From the NCBI GenBank assembly GCA_016858145.1, contig JAEHOE010000070.1, forward strand, positions 124,001 to 188,000: a stretch of 64,000 bases of DNA. Direction: 5' to 3'. The notes under the pieces are model-generated. The model was not told where the DNA came from, made no database searches, and saw only the letters and a list, made by a program, of their open reading frames with translations. The stretch is from Edaphochlamys debaryana. Its lineage: Eukaryota > Chlorophyta > Chlorophyceae > Chlamydomonadales. Positions 12,461 through 25,386 of the stretch are shown here, piece after piece. How positions within the stretch are numbered: position 1 is the stretch's first letter; each line of letters opens with the position of its first letter. A program made the position numbers and the translations under genes.

Positions 12461-15400
12461 ATGGACCTCCAGCGAGACAGCGGCGGCGACGGAGGCGCCG
12501 CTGAGGCCGTGGTCAGCGGCAGCGGGGGCGCCGGGCCAGCAGATCGGCCGCCGGGCGCCGCCGGTGCCGAGCGGCAACCGCCGCCAGCCCCAGGAGCGAA
12601 CGCTGATCTCATCAAAGTCGAAGAAGGCGCGGACGGCGGCCCAAGCAGCCTCGGCATCGATTTTGGCCGTGCCAGCGTCAGTGGCGGTGGCGGCGCACCG
12701 AGGTTGGCGCGCGCGGCCGCCGCAGAGGGCGGCACTGACGTCTCGGCCAGGCCCGCTTCTGCCAGCATCAGCGAACGCTGGGCCCAGGCTCCGTCGCTGA
12801 GTCTACCGAGCCGTGGGCGTGGCGGCGGCGGAGGTGATGTCGACGGCAGCAGCAGGAGCGGGGGCCTGCTAGTCGGTGACTCGTCACAAGCCACGGCGTC
12901 GTTCACGCTCCGCCGCGGCGCCGCCCCTGATGACCGCATGTCATCACAGCAGCAGAACCCACTGCAGTCGGCGGCGGGCCTACGGGGGCCGAGCGGCGGC
13001 TCCGCGGGCTCGCCTCTGCGACTGGAGCCGCCGCCGCTTCAACCGAGCTCAGTGCCGCTCGATCTGGGTCGGCGGGGCTCTGGCGGGGCGGCAGGCGGCG
13101 ACGACGACCTCGGAGCTGCAGGTGCAGCAGCAGGTCCTGGCAGCAGGTTCTCTCCGTCCTTCGCTGCCGCCAGCAGCTTTCTGGCCGCCAGGCGGGCAGC
13201 GGGTGAGCAGATGATGACAGATAACCGCAGCAGCAGGGAGGGCGAGTTGCGGCTGGTTACAGCCCCTGACCTCGGCGTTGGCATCAGCCCTGCAGGATCT
13301 CATCCGCGCCTATCTGCGCCCGTGCGGCTGGGACTGTCAGCAGTGGGCGGTACGCAGCCGGAGTTCGCTGCTGCGGGCGGCGGGGGGTCGTCAGACCTTG
13401 CGGCGGGGTCGAGGGCCAGCGGCGGTGCGACGATGCTGATGGGTCTCAGCAGCAGTGCCGCTGACGAAGGGCCCTCGGCCAGTCCCCGCGCAAACCCTGG
13501 CGGCGGCGGAAGCGGTGGCCTCCGCCTGCCTCTCGTCCTCGGCAGTCAGCATTCGCCATCGCTTGGTGGCGGCGGCGGTAACCTGCATAGCCTGCATGGG
13601 CTGCCGCCACAGCCTAGGATAGTCCACCTGTCACGCATGCCTTCCACCTCGTCAATTGGCGTCGGCGGCGGCGGTGGCCTTGTCCAGCCTCCGCCGTCCC
13701 TGTCAGGGCCTGGTCGGGGTGCTGGTGGCATGGGCGGCGGGGGTACCGGCGGCGGTGGTGGTGGCGGTGGTGGGGTGGACCTCGGAACCCTGGCCGCTGT
13801 GGCTGCGGCTATGGGCCGGGCGTCAGGAAGCAGCAGAGGCGCCAGCTCTGAGGCGGCGACGGCCTCGGACACGTCGGGGAGCCGCATGCAGCCCTTGCAG
13901 TCCCGTGGAGGCGGCGGGGACGAGGCGATTGGTGGCGGCGCCAGCGGCAGGGAGCGGGCGCACCGGGTGCTCAGGCTAGGCTGGAGGCCGCTTGTGGGGG
14001 TGGTGTGCAACCACCTCCTTGGCCGCTTCCTAGGTGGCCACGAGAAGGACCTGTACGTCCAGGTGAGGGCGAGTTCCCTGCGTCGAAACCGAAACTCACA
14101 GTGCAGTACAAGTTGTCGTACATTCGGTTTTAGCTGGCCTTCCTGACGTTAGTTCTTGCAAGCCAAAAACGCCCCGAGGCCCTGTGTTTCTGCATACACG
14201 CAAAGCTGCATGAATGTGGTAATAATTAACTCTGTCCAGCCAGCTACCACTAGTCACAGCGTAGGCCACGACTGATACAAATGTCTGGCCCTGTGGTGGC
14301 CTTTTCGGCCTAGTCCTCCTTCTGACTATAGTCAGACTTCTTCAGACTAACCTGTATAACCTGGAACTGATAAAAAAAGGATATAACTTTGGCAGGGTGG
14401 CGCAGCGCAGTAAACTTCTGGCAGGGCGGGAACGGGGGGTTTCGGTGTGGGGGTGACAGTGCGTGCCTCGTGGGGTTTGCAGTCTTTACAGGCAAACGCA
14501 ATTTGGGGCAGAAATCCCGCCCACCAGATTTCCGTCGTTCCATGCCAAGCACGATTTAGTTTTCTCTTGCCTTATTTAATCGGTAGCTTGTTTATCATTC
14601 TGAATCATCCCATGGCTGGCACCGACCGGCCGCCCTGCAAGCGCATGCTTATTCTTGTGCTTACGCCCGCCCCGCATCCCCAGGTCACGAGTCCGGGCTA
14701 CCAGGGCAGGCCCTTGTCGGATGCCAAGGAGGGCGGCTGCATCATGTCCTGCGCTCAGTTTGAAAAGCACGCCGGCAGGGAGCTCTCGAAGAAATGGAAG
14801 GAGAGCAGTAAGACGGGGTTTGGATGGGGCTTATAGATGGTCTTATAGCTCTGCAATTATGCGCACCCCTAGCACCCCTCTATCTGTGACCGTTCTCCCA
14901 GAAGAAACACTCGGGTTGTGTCATCAAGCCTACCTTCCCACTGCATTAATAATCTATTGACATGGTACACGGCCCGCCGCAGCCCTGCGCACAATTTCCC
15001 ATCAAATCCCTGCCTAATTTCCATTTACTTGAGTGAACGAGTTAGTTGAACTAATTACGGTAATAACTAGATGTTAGCTAGCCAATCCATGCATGCTGAT
15101 ACTTAATTCCGTCCGTCCCTACCTGCTGCCCATCCCACCGCCCGCATGCAGTTCATGTGGTGGGGGAGCACGACGGGCAGCGCTCCACGCTCATCACGTG
15201 GCTGCGGCGCCAGGCCAGCAGCCAGTACGGCGAGGCGGTGGTGGGGCGGAGCTGCTGGATCCGCTGGTGCAGCGACGGTGAGCACGACGCAGCAGCTAGC
15301 AGCAGCTAGCAGCAGCAGGGGGGGCGTATGTACTCATGTTAGCGGATGGGTTATCTGGGTAGAGGAAAACTCACTAACTGCGGACACTGGGGAAAACTCC

Positions 15401-18400
15401 TTGAATGGGCGGGGTTCATAAATAGTAATTATAATAAGCGTGGAAGGTCAGGGAACAAAGAGAGGACGGAGGGATGAATGGATGGATTTATTAGACCTTC
15501 AGCAAGAGAAATATTAGAGGGTTGATTTATGTCTGGCTAGCTGGGAAGCGGGAATCTAATTTAGGCGGCAGCTGGACAGGTGGGATGGGTTGAGATGGAT
15601 GGATGGGCGCAGTGTTTCGAAGTGTTTAGAGCCCCTCCATTCCATAGTACCCACACGGGTACCTGCCAGCCTACCCTCGTAATTTCCCAGTACCCGGGCG
15701 CCGAAGGCGCCCAAACCGCGGGGGGGTCCGGGGGGGAAAAATTTCCGCAATATGGGTATCAAATTGCACGATTTTTGCTGTAGATCTCAGAGTTAAGAGG
15801 GCTGCTGAGAGGCGGCTGAACAGGCTGCTTCGGTGGGTTCTTAAGAGGCTTGATTGGAACCACAGCTGCGGTCTGCCGGCCCAGGACTTTAGGCTCAGGC
15901 TTAGCTATGACATGTGTCTAGGAGTGATGAAGCGGCGGCGAAGACGCGAAGAAAAAGACACTGTGGAAAGTTGTGGCTGGTCGCGTGGTCGTGCCGTGCG
16001 GCCCTCCCCGCTTCCCCCGTCCGGCGCCCCGACACCCGGCCCCCGCCCCCGGCGGCCCGGCCCCGGCCCCGTTTCGCCCAAGCCGCCCGGGTACTAGCCG
16101 GGGGTAGCCAACAGTTTTATAGTACCCGTGCGGTTACTGGGGGCCTTCCGAGTTAAATTATGGTACCCGTGCAAAAAAGCCCGAGTTGTTTTCTCAGTAC
16201 CCGATCGGGTACTAGTACCCGATTTTCGAAACACTGGGCGGGGTGGCTAGCTGGTAGACCATCGCTGCAATCGCAGCATTCGTACGCTACGCTGCTGGTG
16301 GGGGTAATGACATGTTTGGATGGCTTATTTATCGCATTAATCGCATGCATGCAGCGCCGCCGTAGGTCTGCATGGAACGAACGAAGGATGTAGATAGGAA
16401 TTGTGCAATGCTGATCATCTTCCTGCCGCTGCAGGCGAGTTCTACCGGGCCACCATCACCGGTTTCAACCTTGATACCGGCAAGCACAAGGTAATGACAA
16501 GATTGGAAGGGGACGGATGGAATAATTCAAACAATTCGGGGTTGATTGCTTGGCCAAGCGCGGTTTGCTAGATGGTAACTGATGATGATGATTGGAACGA
16601 AACCGCCCTCAAAGTACGTACCGCCGCCGCCGCCTGCACTCACCGCGATACAGGTCCGCTATGCCGAGTCTCTGTACGTGGAGGATCTGCATCTGCCCGT
16701 GGAGCAAGTATACTTCACGGAGCAGCGGCCGCCGGCTGTGGAGCTCACACTGGCCCAGATCAGGGCCAATCTGGCCTCACCCCCCGGGCCAGGCTCGGGC
16801 GCCGGCAGCGCCGCCGCCGCTGCGGCCGGCGGCGGGGCAGGGCAGCCGGCGGCGCCGCAGCTGGCCCTGGCGCCGCCGCCGCAGCAGCGGCCTCCAGGAG
16901 CGGCGGCGTCACTTTTGGAGCTGCAGAGGCTGCAGGCCCACGGCCAGTCGGCGGGAGGCCTGGCGGGGGCCGGCGGAGGGCGATTGGGCGGCGGCGGAGG
17001 AGGCGGGCCGACGTTGTCGCAGCTCATGCTAAGCGCGGCCGCTGGCGGTGGCGGTGGCGGAGGCGGCAGGTCGGGCCTTGCAGGCCTGGCGGCAGCTGCC
17101 GGTCTCGGCGGCGGCGGCGGCGGCGGCGTCTCGCAGGCTGAGCTAGATCTGCAGCTGCGGATTCTGCAGTTGCAGCAGCAGCACAATCGCCTCCGTCAAC
17201 ACCTGGACAACATGCCGGCCTCTGGCGGCGGCGGCGGCGGCGGGAGCGGCGGGACTGGCGGCGGCGGCGGCCGGCTCGCCAGCGCGGCAGCAGAGCTCCT
17301 GGAGGCTGCCGGCGGCGGCAGCGGCGGCGGCGGCGGCAGCACCGATCTGCTGGTCTCGGCCTTGGCTCGTGGCGGCAGGCTGGAGCTTGTGGGTGGCCCT
17401 GGCGGCGGCGGGGCGGCTGCCGGCGGTGGCGGCGGCATGGGCCGCCTCGCCGGCGGCGGCAGCAGTGGCTTACCGCTGGGGCCGCACGAGGGTGGAGGCG
17501 CGGGGCCACCCGCCGGTTTAGCTGGTTCCTCGGGCGGCCTGCGGTGGCAGCAGCAGCAGCAGCTACAGGTGCGTGCGCGCGCCCATAAATACACGCGTAC
17601 ACAATCGCTCATGAAGCTTGCTAGCTGCTGCGGCTCGCATGATGAATAACAGCATACATGGGATGAGTCAGCGAGCAATTATTGATTAACACTAGTTGAC
17701 CTCTCTAACCTCTCATCGCCTACCTGCGTCCTCCTTTCTCTATCTGTTAGGCCGCGGACCTGCTCAGCCGTGGGCTCCTGCCGCCGGAGGAGGACGATCT
17801 CATCATACCGCGGCGCCGCCAGCCCGAGCCACCGCCGTCGGTTGCGGAGGACTCCAGTGGCCGCCGCCTGCTGCTGCCGGCGTCGGGGCAAGTCGCCGCC
17901 ACGGCAGCCCGGCAACTGCTGCTCGACGATCGTACTCGCGAGTACGACGAGCGCAGCAGGGGCAGCAGCAGTCTCCTGCTAGACCCTGCTGGATTCCCTG
18001 GACAGGCCGTTGGCGGCGATTTGCTGCGCGGGGCAGCTGCTGGCGGCGGTGGCGGCAGCAGCGGTGCCGCCGGCCCTGCTGCTGGTTTCTCAGCCGCCGC
18101 GACGCTTGCAGCCGCCCTGCGGCTCGAGCAGGCTAAGCAGGCGCAGAGGCAGCTGCTGCCGCCGCCCAGCCTCACGGCTGGCAGCGGCGGCGGCCGCCCC
18201 GACAGCAGAAGCGCTGCTGGCGGCGGTGGCGTCGATGTTGGAGGCGACGGCGGCGGTGGCGCGGAGAGCAGGAGCCTCTACAGCTCGACCGGCGGAGCGA
18301 CAGCTGGCGGCGCGGCGGCGGCCGGCGTGCTCACAGCAGCAGTGCCCGCGGGGGAAAGCATCAGGGGACTTGGGCAGTTCGCATTCCATCAAGCGGCGAG

Positions 18401-21400
18401 CGCGCCGCCGCCGCCGGGGGGTGCTCGTGGTGCTGCCAAGAGGCCCTGGACGCCGCCGTTGGATGCAGTTGACGGCGGCGACCGCCGTCAGGGTGGGCGG
18501 CTGCAGCCGTCCGCCCTGCTCGAGTCGCCGCTGCAACAGGTGAGCTGTTGGGTTGACTGAGATCTCAGATGCATGCATGTGGCACCTGTGAAGTTTTAGC
18601 CCGCGCGCGCGCTCGCTGGGGCTGCCTTCCACATTCGACAGCACGCTCCATGCTGTATCCCTCATCGCCCGCACCATTCCATCCATCTATGTTCGTTGAG
18701 CAAGAGGCGCGCGCACGAATTGACACACCCAGCCGGCCGCAGCGGCTGCCGCATGCACAGCACAAATAATTTTTAAAGTACGTACGGAGGGTTGGTCAAC
18801 ACTACTGACGCCGCATGCCTCAGTCCTTCCCACAGGGCTCTATTGCGGCTATTGACGAAGAGCGCGGCAACCTCGGGGAGCGAGACCGCGGCTTTGAACA
18901 GCAGCTCGCGGGGCTGGTGAGCGGGCGCGCGGGCTATCGGTTCCGCTCGCTCGGCTTATTAGATCGCGCGGGAAATGCAATTTCGCGACGCATCGCTAGG
19001 TTGCGGACCTGCTGCAACGCTGCCGTCCAGCTAGCTCTTGCATGATATCGTGAGGCCGCCGCGTCGCGACTGCTGCTGCTCGCTGGACGAGCAAAAATGC
19101 TCGTCCGGCCGGATGGAGCTGGCGGGGCGGTCGCTGCAGTCCCCGCCCTGCCGCAGGCCCTTGATTGCCGGCCGTCCATCCGCCCAAACAGCGTACAGCG
19201 TCAACTCTCAATCGCTGGCGCGCTGGTCTGGTTGCGGAATTGGAGGGCTTGCTTGATGGACGAGCCAGCTAGCACCGCTGCTAGCTGCTGTGGGGCAAGC
19301 GAGCGCGGGGCGCGCGCGCGCGCTGAACGAACCAGCGGGCCGTTTATGCGTGCTGCCTGCCCCGCCCCCCGCCCCCTCCCACAGGCTCAAATCGACACGA
19401 TATCGCTCACAGTCCCGGAGCTGCTGCAGGTGAGCCATGCATATATGCGCCCGCGTGCAATGCCGTACGCACGTCGTGTGTACATGTCTGTACGGTATGC
19501 GTGAACTTCTGCCGTACAAACCACAGCTCGTCACACACCAAGACGCGGTGTATGCAATGCGCCACTGCATGCCCCCATCACGCATGCACCCTACCTGGAA
19601 ACTGCCCATCCATCCACGCACCCGCCACAAGATTCAAATCTCCCGCGCGCTCCATCCACCCGCCCCCAACCGCCCTGTCTCCCCTCGCTGCTCCCTCATC
19701 GCCAGGTGCTGCGCCTGGGCGGCCCCGAGGGCCAGGCGCAGGCGGAGAGGGCCCTGGCAGTGGTGCAGCAGCACGGGGGCAGCGCCAGCAACACCGTGGT
19801 GCAAGTGCCGGTGAGGGCGGGGCGCGGCTGGATGCATGGGGGCTTGGGGGGACAGGGGCTAGCTAGGGGTCCGACATACATGTATGAAGGAGGACAGCAG
19901 GTAGGGCGGAGAGGGCTCTGGACGGCGGAGCGAGCGAGAGCCATGGCTTACATACGTGGCTTCATTTCTTTCACGTGCGTGTAGCTTAGTCGACCAGGGG
20001 TTTAAGTCATAGCTTGATGCAAGCCGTGATTGCGTTCATTCCTAACGAACCCTGGCAGGGGAGCTATCTGGCCAAGCACCTCGCTGGGCGCCTGCTGGGG
20101 CCGGCCGCGGGAAGCGGCGGCGGCGGCGGCGGCGGGGCTGGGGGCACCGGGACTGCTGGTGGCGGCGGCGGTGGTGGTAGAGATACCGCTCAGGGGACGA
20201 GGCGGCACGCACCCTTTCCGGACGACGCCCGGAGTGAGGAGGAGGAGGAGGGGGCTGTAGCGGGGGCCGCCGGACCTGAGGCGGCGGCCGAAGCGGCGGA
20301 GCCGGCGGTGCAAGCTGGCGCCGCCGCCGTCGCCGCACCCTTCGCACCCGCCCTCAAGCGCCCGAAGCTGCATGCCGGTGATCGCCCGTCAGCCTCGTCC
20401 GGCGGCGGCGGTGCTGGGGCGGTGAGTGGTGAGCTCAATGAGGACGCTGGCGATGACGGCAGCGGCGGAGCGGGCAGCGGCGCAGGAGCCGCAGCCCTCA
20501 CGACGCCGCCGCTGGGCCGCCACCAGACGCCGACCAGCGGCAGCGGCCCTGGCGGAAGTGATGCGACGGGTTCGGCGGCGGCAGCGGCGGCAGGGCGGCG
20601 GCCAGTTAGCCCTGCCGCCGCCGCCGAGGCTGACGCCGCCGGGGGCCGCCGCCGCATGGTGAGCCTCCTCGACCTCATCAGCAGCCACCCGCCGCCGCCG
20701 ACGGAGCTGCCACTCGCAATAGGAGGTCGTTCAGCCGGCGGCCGCGCCGCTGGCGAGGGTGTGGGCAGAGGCGCTCCTGGGCCCGCCGCCGCCGACGGCG
20801 ACGTCCTGCGCCGGTTGGGTCTGGAAGCGCCGCCGGGCGGCGGCGGTGGGCGGCCTGCTCAGGCCGAGGTGGCGCTGCAACTCCAGGAGCTGTCGTCATT
20901 ATTGGCAATGGAGGCAGCAGCACCTGCAGGGGGCGGCGGCGGCGCTGGCGGCGCCGGCGGCTTTGGAAGGGACATTGATCTGGCGGTGGCGAGTGCCCTG
21001 GCGGCGCGACTAGCGCCAAGGGGCTCATCAGGTGGGCATGCATGCGGGGCAGGCGACACGCCGCTAGCACATGCTATATATGCTAGCACCATGCATGCTA
21101 TGGCGACAGCTTGCTGCTGGGTCGCGGGGAGGGATGCACGTGCGCCACGTCATGCTGTCCGCTGACGACTGCAGGCAGCAGCTAAAGCGTCGTCACCCAT
21201 CCACCGGCGGCCCTTGATTGCTTGCCTTGCCTGCAGCCACCCTCGCGGACGTGCCCCAAGGCATGCGCGTGCCTCCGCCGCCCTTCCCGCCGCCACTGTA
21301 CGATTCCAGCAGCGGTGGTGGCAGCCGCGGCGGCGGAGCGGCCACCCAGGCCCAGCAGGCGGCGGCGCATGCCTCGGGCGCTGCAGCAGCCCCGACGCCG

Positions 21401-22673
21401 CAGGTCGCGGCCACGGCTGCAACGTCATCCCCCACAGCTGCACAGTCGGCGGCGGCGGCAGCGGCCGGCGGCGGCGGGACTGCTGTAGCGGCAGCGGCCG
21501 GCGGCGGCGGGACTGCTGTAGCCGCAGCGGCTGGCGGCGGCGGCGCACCACCGCCACTTGACGCCGCCGACAGCCCTCTGGCCGCCGCTGTGGTTCCCGG
21601 CGGCGCCGCCGCTGTGGTGCCCGTGGTTCCCGGCGCCGCCGCTGCCTCTGCCGAAGGTGGCGGCGTGATCACGCAGCAGCAACAGAGGGCTATGGCTGAC
21701 TGGCTGGACAGGACGGGTGAGGAGACCTGACGCTGAGAAGGCCAACGCATGGGAATCGCTCACACCAGTCAATCATGAGTCGTCTGATGGCAGGGCCAGC
21801 GCGCCAGCGGCCGCAGCCCCGCTCCCGCCCGCTCAATCCAGGAGCTCTGGCACGCATGCACGTGCCTGCCTGCCCCTCACTGCCGCCACGTGATGAAGCA
21901 TGTCCTAACTGTCCCCGCCCCGCCCTGCCCCGTCTCACCCTCCCCCGCCCCCGCCCGCAGCCGTGGCGCTCGGCCCCCTGCTGGCTGCCGTACAGCAGCG
22001 CCTGGACTCGCCCCTGCTGCCGCCGGCGCTGGCCCTGGGCAGCCGCTTCCGAGCGCTCGTGGCGTCCGCCAGGTGAGACGTGCCCTCAACGGCAAGTCCT
22101 CATCTCGCTCAGTGGTGGGGGTTCCAGCGCCGCTCGCTCGCTCGCTCGCTAGCTGGATGGAGTTTGGTCCTTCTTGAAGTTATTAGCTGGCAACGCTGAG
22201 GGTATTTTCTGATCATCTTGTATCCGGGCCGGCCCGCAATGATTGACCCGTTGACCCTGCAGCAAACACCCCGAGGAGCTGAGGCTCCTGTACGGCATAC
22301 TGTACGACGCAGCAAGCACCTCTGCGGCGACGCCTGAGCACAGCCCTGCGGCCCAGGTGCGTTAGCTGTGGCTTGAAGGCCTGGCGTACAGTCAGTGCTC
22401 TACCCTTTTAGTTGCCGGCACTCAGTAGTGCATGCATGCAGTACTCTATCTGCGCGTGCAATTGCATATACTACTTGTGCTTGTTCACGCGCTCAAATGC
22501 CTTTCTCCGCTCCCTCCGCCCGCGCATGCCCTTCACAGTGCCTCGCCTGCGCCCAGGTCATGGCCTGCATCGTGTACCAGAGCACCTTCTCCGCGCTCAC
22601 CGTCACGCCGCCGCCGGTTGAGCCGCAGCAGCGCCCGCCGCCGCCGCCCCTGCCGCTGCCCCCGCCGCAGTGA
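12461..22673 (+). CDS. Large low-complexity protein with SAND/TDBD-like and Tudor-like domains
   Basis: Exons: 12461-14062, 14684-14807, 15152-15277, 16435-16490, 16654-17568, 17751-18539, 18836-18916, 19385-19429, 19706-19810, 19990-21031, 21237-21716, 21961-22072, 22263-22356, 22557-22673. They total 5,688 nt (1,895 aa) with all phases matching. The start ATG lies in GCCGCCATGG. Residues 1-520 are Gly/Ser/Ala rich. At about 552-600 lies a SAND- or TDBD-like fold: a Cys, then AQFEKHAGRELSKKWKESI (KKWK resembling the SAND KDWK motif), then LITWLRR. Directly after it, about 606-650, VGRSCWIRWCSDGEFYRAT and FNLDTGKHKVRY match a Tudor-like reader of the plant type. The remainder has poly-Gly, poly-Ala and Gln tracts with short helical stretches. 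Inferred role: nuclear, chromatin- or DNA-associated. The volvocine VARL (RegA-like) family also uses a SAND-like domain, but I cannot show membership. Exon 10's acceptor (cttag at 19989) was chosen by phase. Confidence 0.85.
15610..16236. mobile_element. Non-autonomous TIR element in intron 3 of the SAND-Tudor gene
   Basis: About 627 bp bounded by CAGTGTTTCGAA at the left and its complement TTCGAAACACTG at the right (16225-16236). Inside are many copies of a GTACCCG-type word in both orientations, near 15647, 15691, 16089, 16120, 16162, 16197 and 16215, plus a perfect hairpin GGGCGCCGAAGGCGCCC at about 15697. No transposase is encoded. The CAGTG...CACTG ends recall hAT-type elements. The flanks (gatgggcg and ggcggggt) do not form a clean 8-bp target duplication, so family and exact ends are inferred. 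It is removed with the intron 15278-16434. Confidence 0.55.
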
Positions 22674-24794
22674 ACGATACGAGCGATAGCGGCACGCGGA
22701 TCGTGAAGCGCGTCGCCCAATGAATCCGCCGTTCATAAAGGGCAGTTAGACCTCCGCACGCGCGCGGGCAACTAGATGAAGATGCGCTGGGAGCGAGGCC
22801 AATAATCAGAGACGCTCTCATACGCATGGCCCCAACTACCGTCAGGTCAAGCCGTAAATTCTGTCCAGAGCACGATTAGTTGATGAGCAAGACGAGCAGC
22901 CGCCACGCATGCATCATGACATTGTCCGGGGGACCCCCATGCATGTGTGCGTTGCCCCGCTATTGCAGTTGGGGGCCGAAGTACGTATCCGGCGACATTC
23001 ATTCCATCACGCCTCCTGTTTGTGTCCTATCCTGTGGACCCTGTGGAGCGGAGTCTTTACTGTTTCCACCGGCGTTTCACCAACAATCGGGGCGGAAGTT
23101 GAAAGGGCGGCGCTGCATGAGTAGCTAGGTATGGCCGGTGGCGGGAGCCAGTGTTTCGGAGTTTATAATACTAGTATGCTTCCTTTTGGCTGGGTTTCCT
23201 CCGGATTCTACCCTGGATATGAATAACGGGCGGGGTTCCTTTTAAACTTAGGTGCGTCTGGGCAACTGTCGTGTCGGTGCCCTTGCCACTACGAGCGGGC
23301 CCGCGGCGGGCCGGGTAAGGCCCGAGAGCACTGCAGGGCCCGCGGGGCATGCAGGTCCTGCTTGAACGGGTCTGGCTCAGCACATTTCGTGCCTACGAAA
23401 CTGCGACAGTCAAGCAATCCGCATTGCTTGTGTCCGGTTCGTTCTGTCCGGTCTGGTCCAGCGGTCTTTTAAATGAACGCGTGGCAGGCGTTTTGGGTGC
23501 CGGCGCTCTGTTGGTGATGAGTGGTTAGCGCCGTCAGTGAGTAAATGCCAGTGCGTGCTCACGTCCTTGCTTGGCATCTAGCACGTGCTTGTGTGGGGCA
23601 GCAGAGCGCGCATGCATGCACGCACGTGGCCGCATAGGCGGCCTGGGACCATGGGAAACGGACGCAGCCTTTCGTTAGTCACACCGCCCTAGCTGTATGT
23701 CCTGGCGGTTGCTTGCCACGCTGGGGAGCCCTGCTCTATCTGCTGCGGCCCCTGTTTGCGGACAGCTGGCATAGATAGCTCGAGCGCAGTAGTGTGCGTC
23801 ATCACCTAGCTTGCTTCAGTCAATTTGAACTCTCAATGTCCCGGGCATGCGGTTCTAATGCGTCCAGCGGTGTTGGGAGTGCGGGCACAGGAAGGCCCCC
23901 TCGGAGCCAAAGGTATGCACGGTGCGCGTCAGTTGGACTGCCTGGTGGGCCGAATGAGAGTTAGTTCCGCCTTCAAGAGTTGGCCAAGCAGATAGATGAT
24001 GATGGGAGAACGGTAGGGCCTCCATCCTTGGAGCTCGAAAGTAAGGTTCCTGTTGTGCTTCGGTTGGGGGTCAGGGACCTATGGTCATACATGTGCAGTG
24101 TGATGGGCGTCGCACCTTGCATGTCGTTTCGACTTGTTCCACCTGATAACAGCACACAGTCGATGGATTGTGCCCTCAGACCGGCTGGGCACCTCTCGAC
24201 TCTCAAGCAACCTGCCTTCCTTGCCCTTGCTTTACTGCCCGACGTGTTGTCACTTGGAAGCCAGCCTTTGGCCAAGCGGTTGCTGATTGCTGGACTGAAG
24301 AAGGGCTGGAATGAAGGGCTTGCTGGATAACACGGACCACCGTCCGTCTCCTCATGCGCACTCGGCCAGGGGAGTGAGCTTGCAATGAACGAGTCCATCT
24401 ACAGATGCTCTGCTGGTGCCGCGTGCGCTTGCTGCGCTTATTGTTCGCTGCTGTGCGGGGTGAAGGATGGTAGGTACCAAGCAAACGAAGGGCGTGGGGG
24501 ATGGACGACGCGCGAACGTAGCCAGAGGCCAGAGTACTGAGATGGAGGGTTACGCAGAAGTGCGTGCGCTTATCGGTTGTCGCAGCCGAGAGCACGGGTT
24601 TAGAGCAAAGCGCAATGCAGCGCATTGCACGATGGCACGCAACCGGGAGCACGGGTGCCACGAGGGCATCACCTCGTGCATGTAGTGCGGGGTTTGTTCA
24701 AACGGTTTCATGGGTGCGAGTCTGCATGCCGTGGTGCGGCCGCGGGCTGGTAGTGATCAGGGGTTGAGGGCTTCACGGCGGAGCCCACCTCGAA

Positions 24795-24859
24795 CATTGG
24801 ACCCCCTGGGGGGCGCCACGGGGCTCAGCCCTTTTCCTGCCTGCGGGCAGCCACCCTTG
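24795..24859 (+). repeat. 65-bp dispersed repeat, copy 1
   Basis: Runs from CATTGG through a CCCCCTGGGGGG palindrome, ACGGGGCTCAGCCCTTTTCC and a CCTGCGGGCAGC stem to CCACCCTTG. It matches 32357-32421 over its whole length, with only a few differences concentrated at the palindrome and stem. Confidence 0.75.
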
Positions 24860-25381
24860 CCATGTTAGTGCGGCGGGTGGGCCAGGTCCCGAGGCTGCTG
24901 AGTAGGCTAGATAGCAAGGTAGCTGACGCCATGCAGCAGAGAGGCCTGATCGAGCTCTCCACATCATGGCACGTGTCGGTCGAGGGCTTTATCTCGTGTA
25001 CGCACGCAGTCGCATGCATGTCATTCGTGAGGCCAGGGCACACACCGCCCAGCAGGTCCTTCTCCCCTGTCCCCTGCTATGGGTTCCATGTTGGCGAGTC
25101 CAGTCCAGGCCGACCCGGATGGGACGTTGGGATGTGAAGCAAGCACTGCCTGTGTGTGTGGATCAGGCCAGCGCCCCAACCAGCGCCTGGTTATCACCGC
25201 CGGGTGTCCCTCTTTCATTCTGCATGTGCGAGGCGTAGCAAGAGACTGACTGAGAGCAAACCCATGCCTGACCCATCCAGGGGAGAAAATCCAATCCGTG
25301 CCAGCCCGTACCCCGTTGCCTTGCACAGTTGCTATGGCACACGCCAGCTCGTCAGCTTGGGTCTGGTGGCCAGCCACCACC

Positions 25382-25386
25382 TTACA
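25382..25386 (-). terminator. Candidate TGTAA polyadenylation signal (CK1-like kinase)
   Basis: TTACA on the plus strand gives TGTAA on the minus strand about 630 bp after the kinase stop codon. This is a normal 3' UTR length for a volvocine gene. Confidence 0.4.

Noticed and set aside
14684..16490. Assignment of the SAND-like gene to the VARL/regA family
   Set aside because: Only the generic SAND-like pattern is visible; the Tudor fusion and overall size do not match what I know of VARL proteins.
23980..24398. Open frames on both strands
   Set aside because: Both strands are open over the same bases, neither frame has good start context, and no flanking exon joins in phase.
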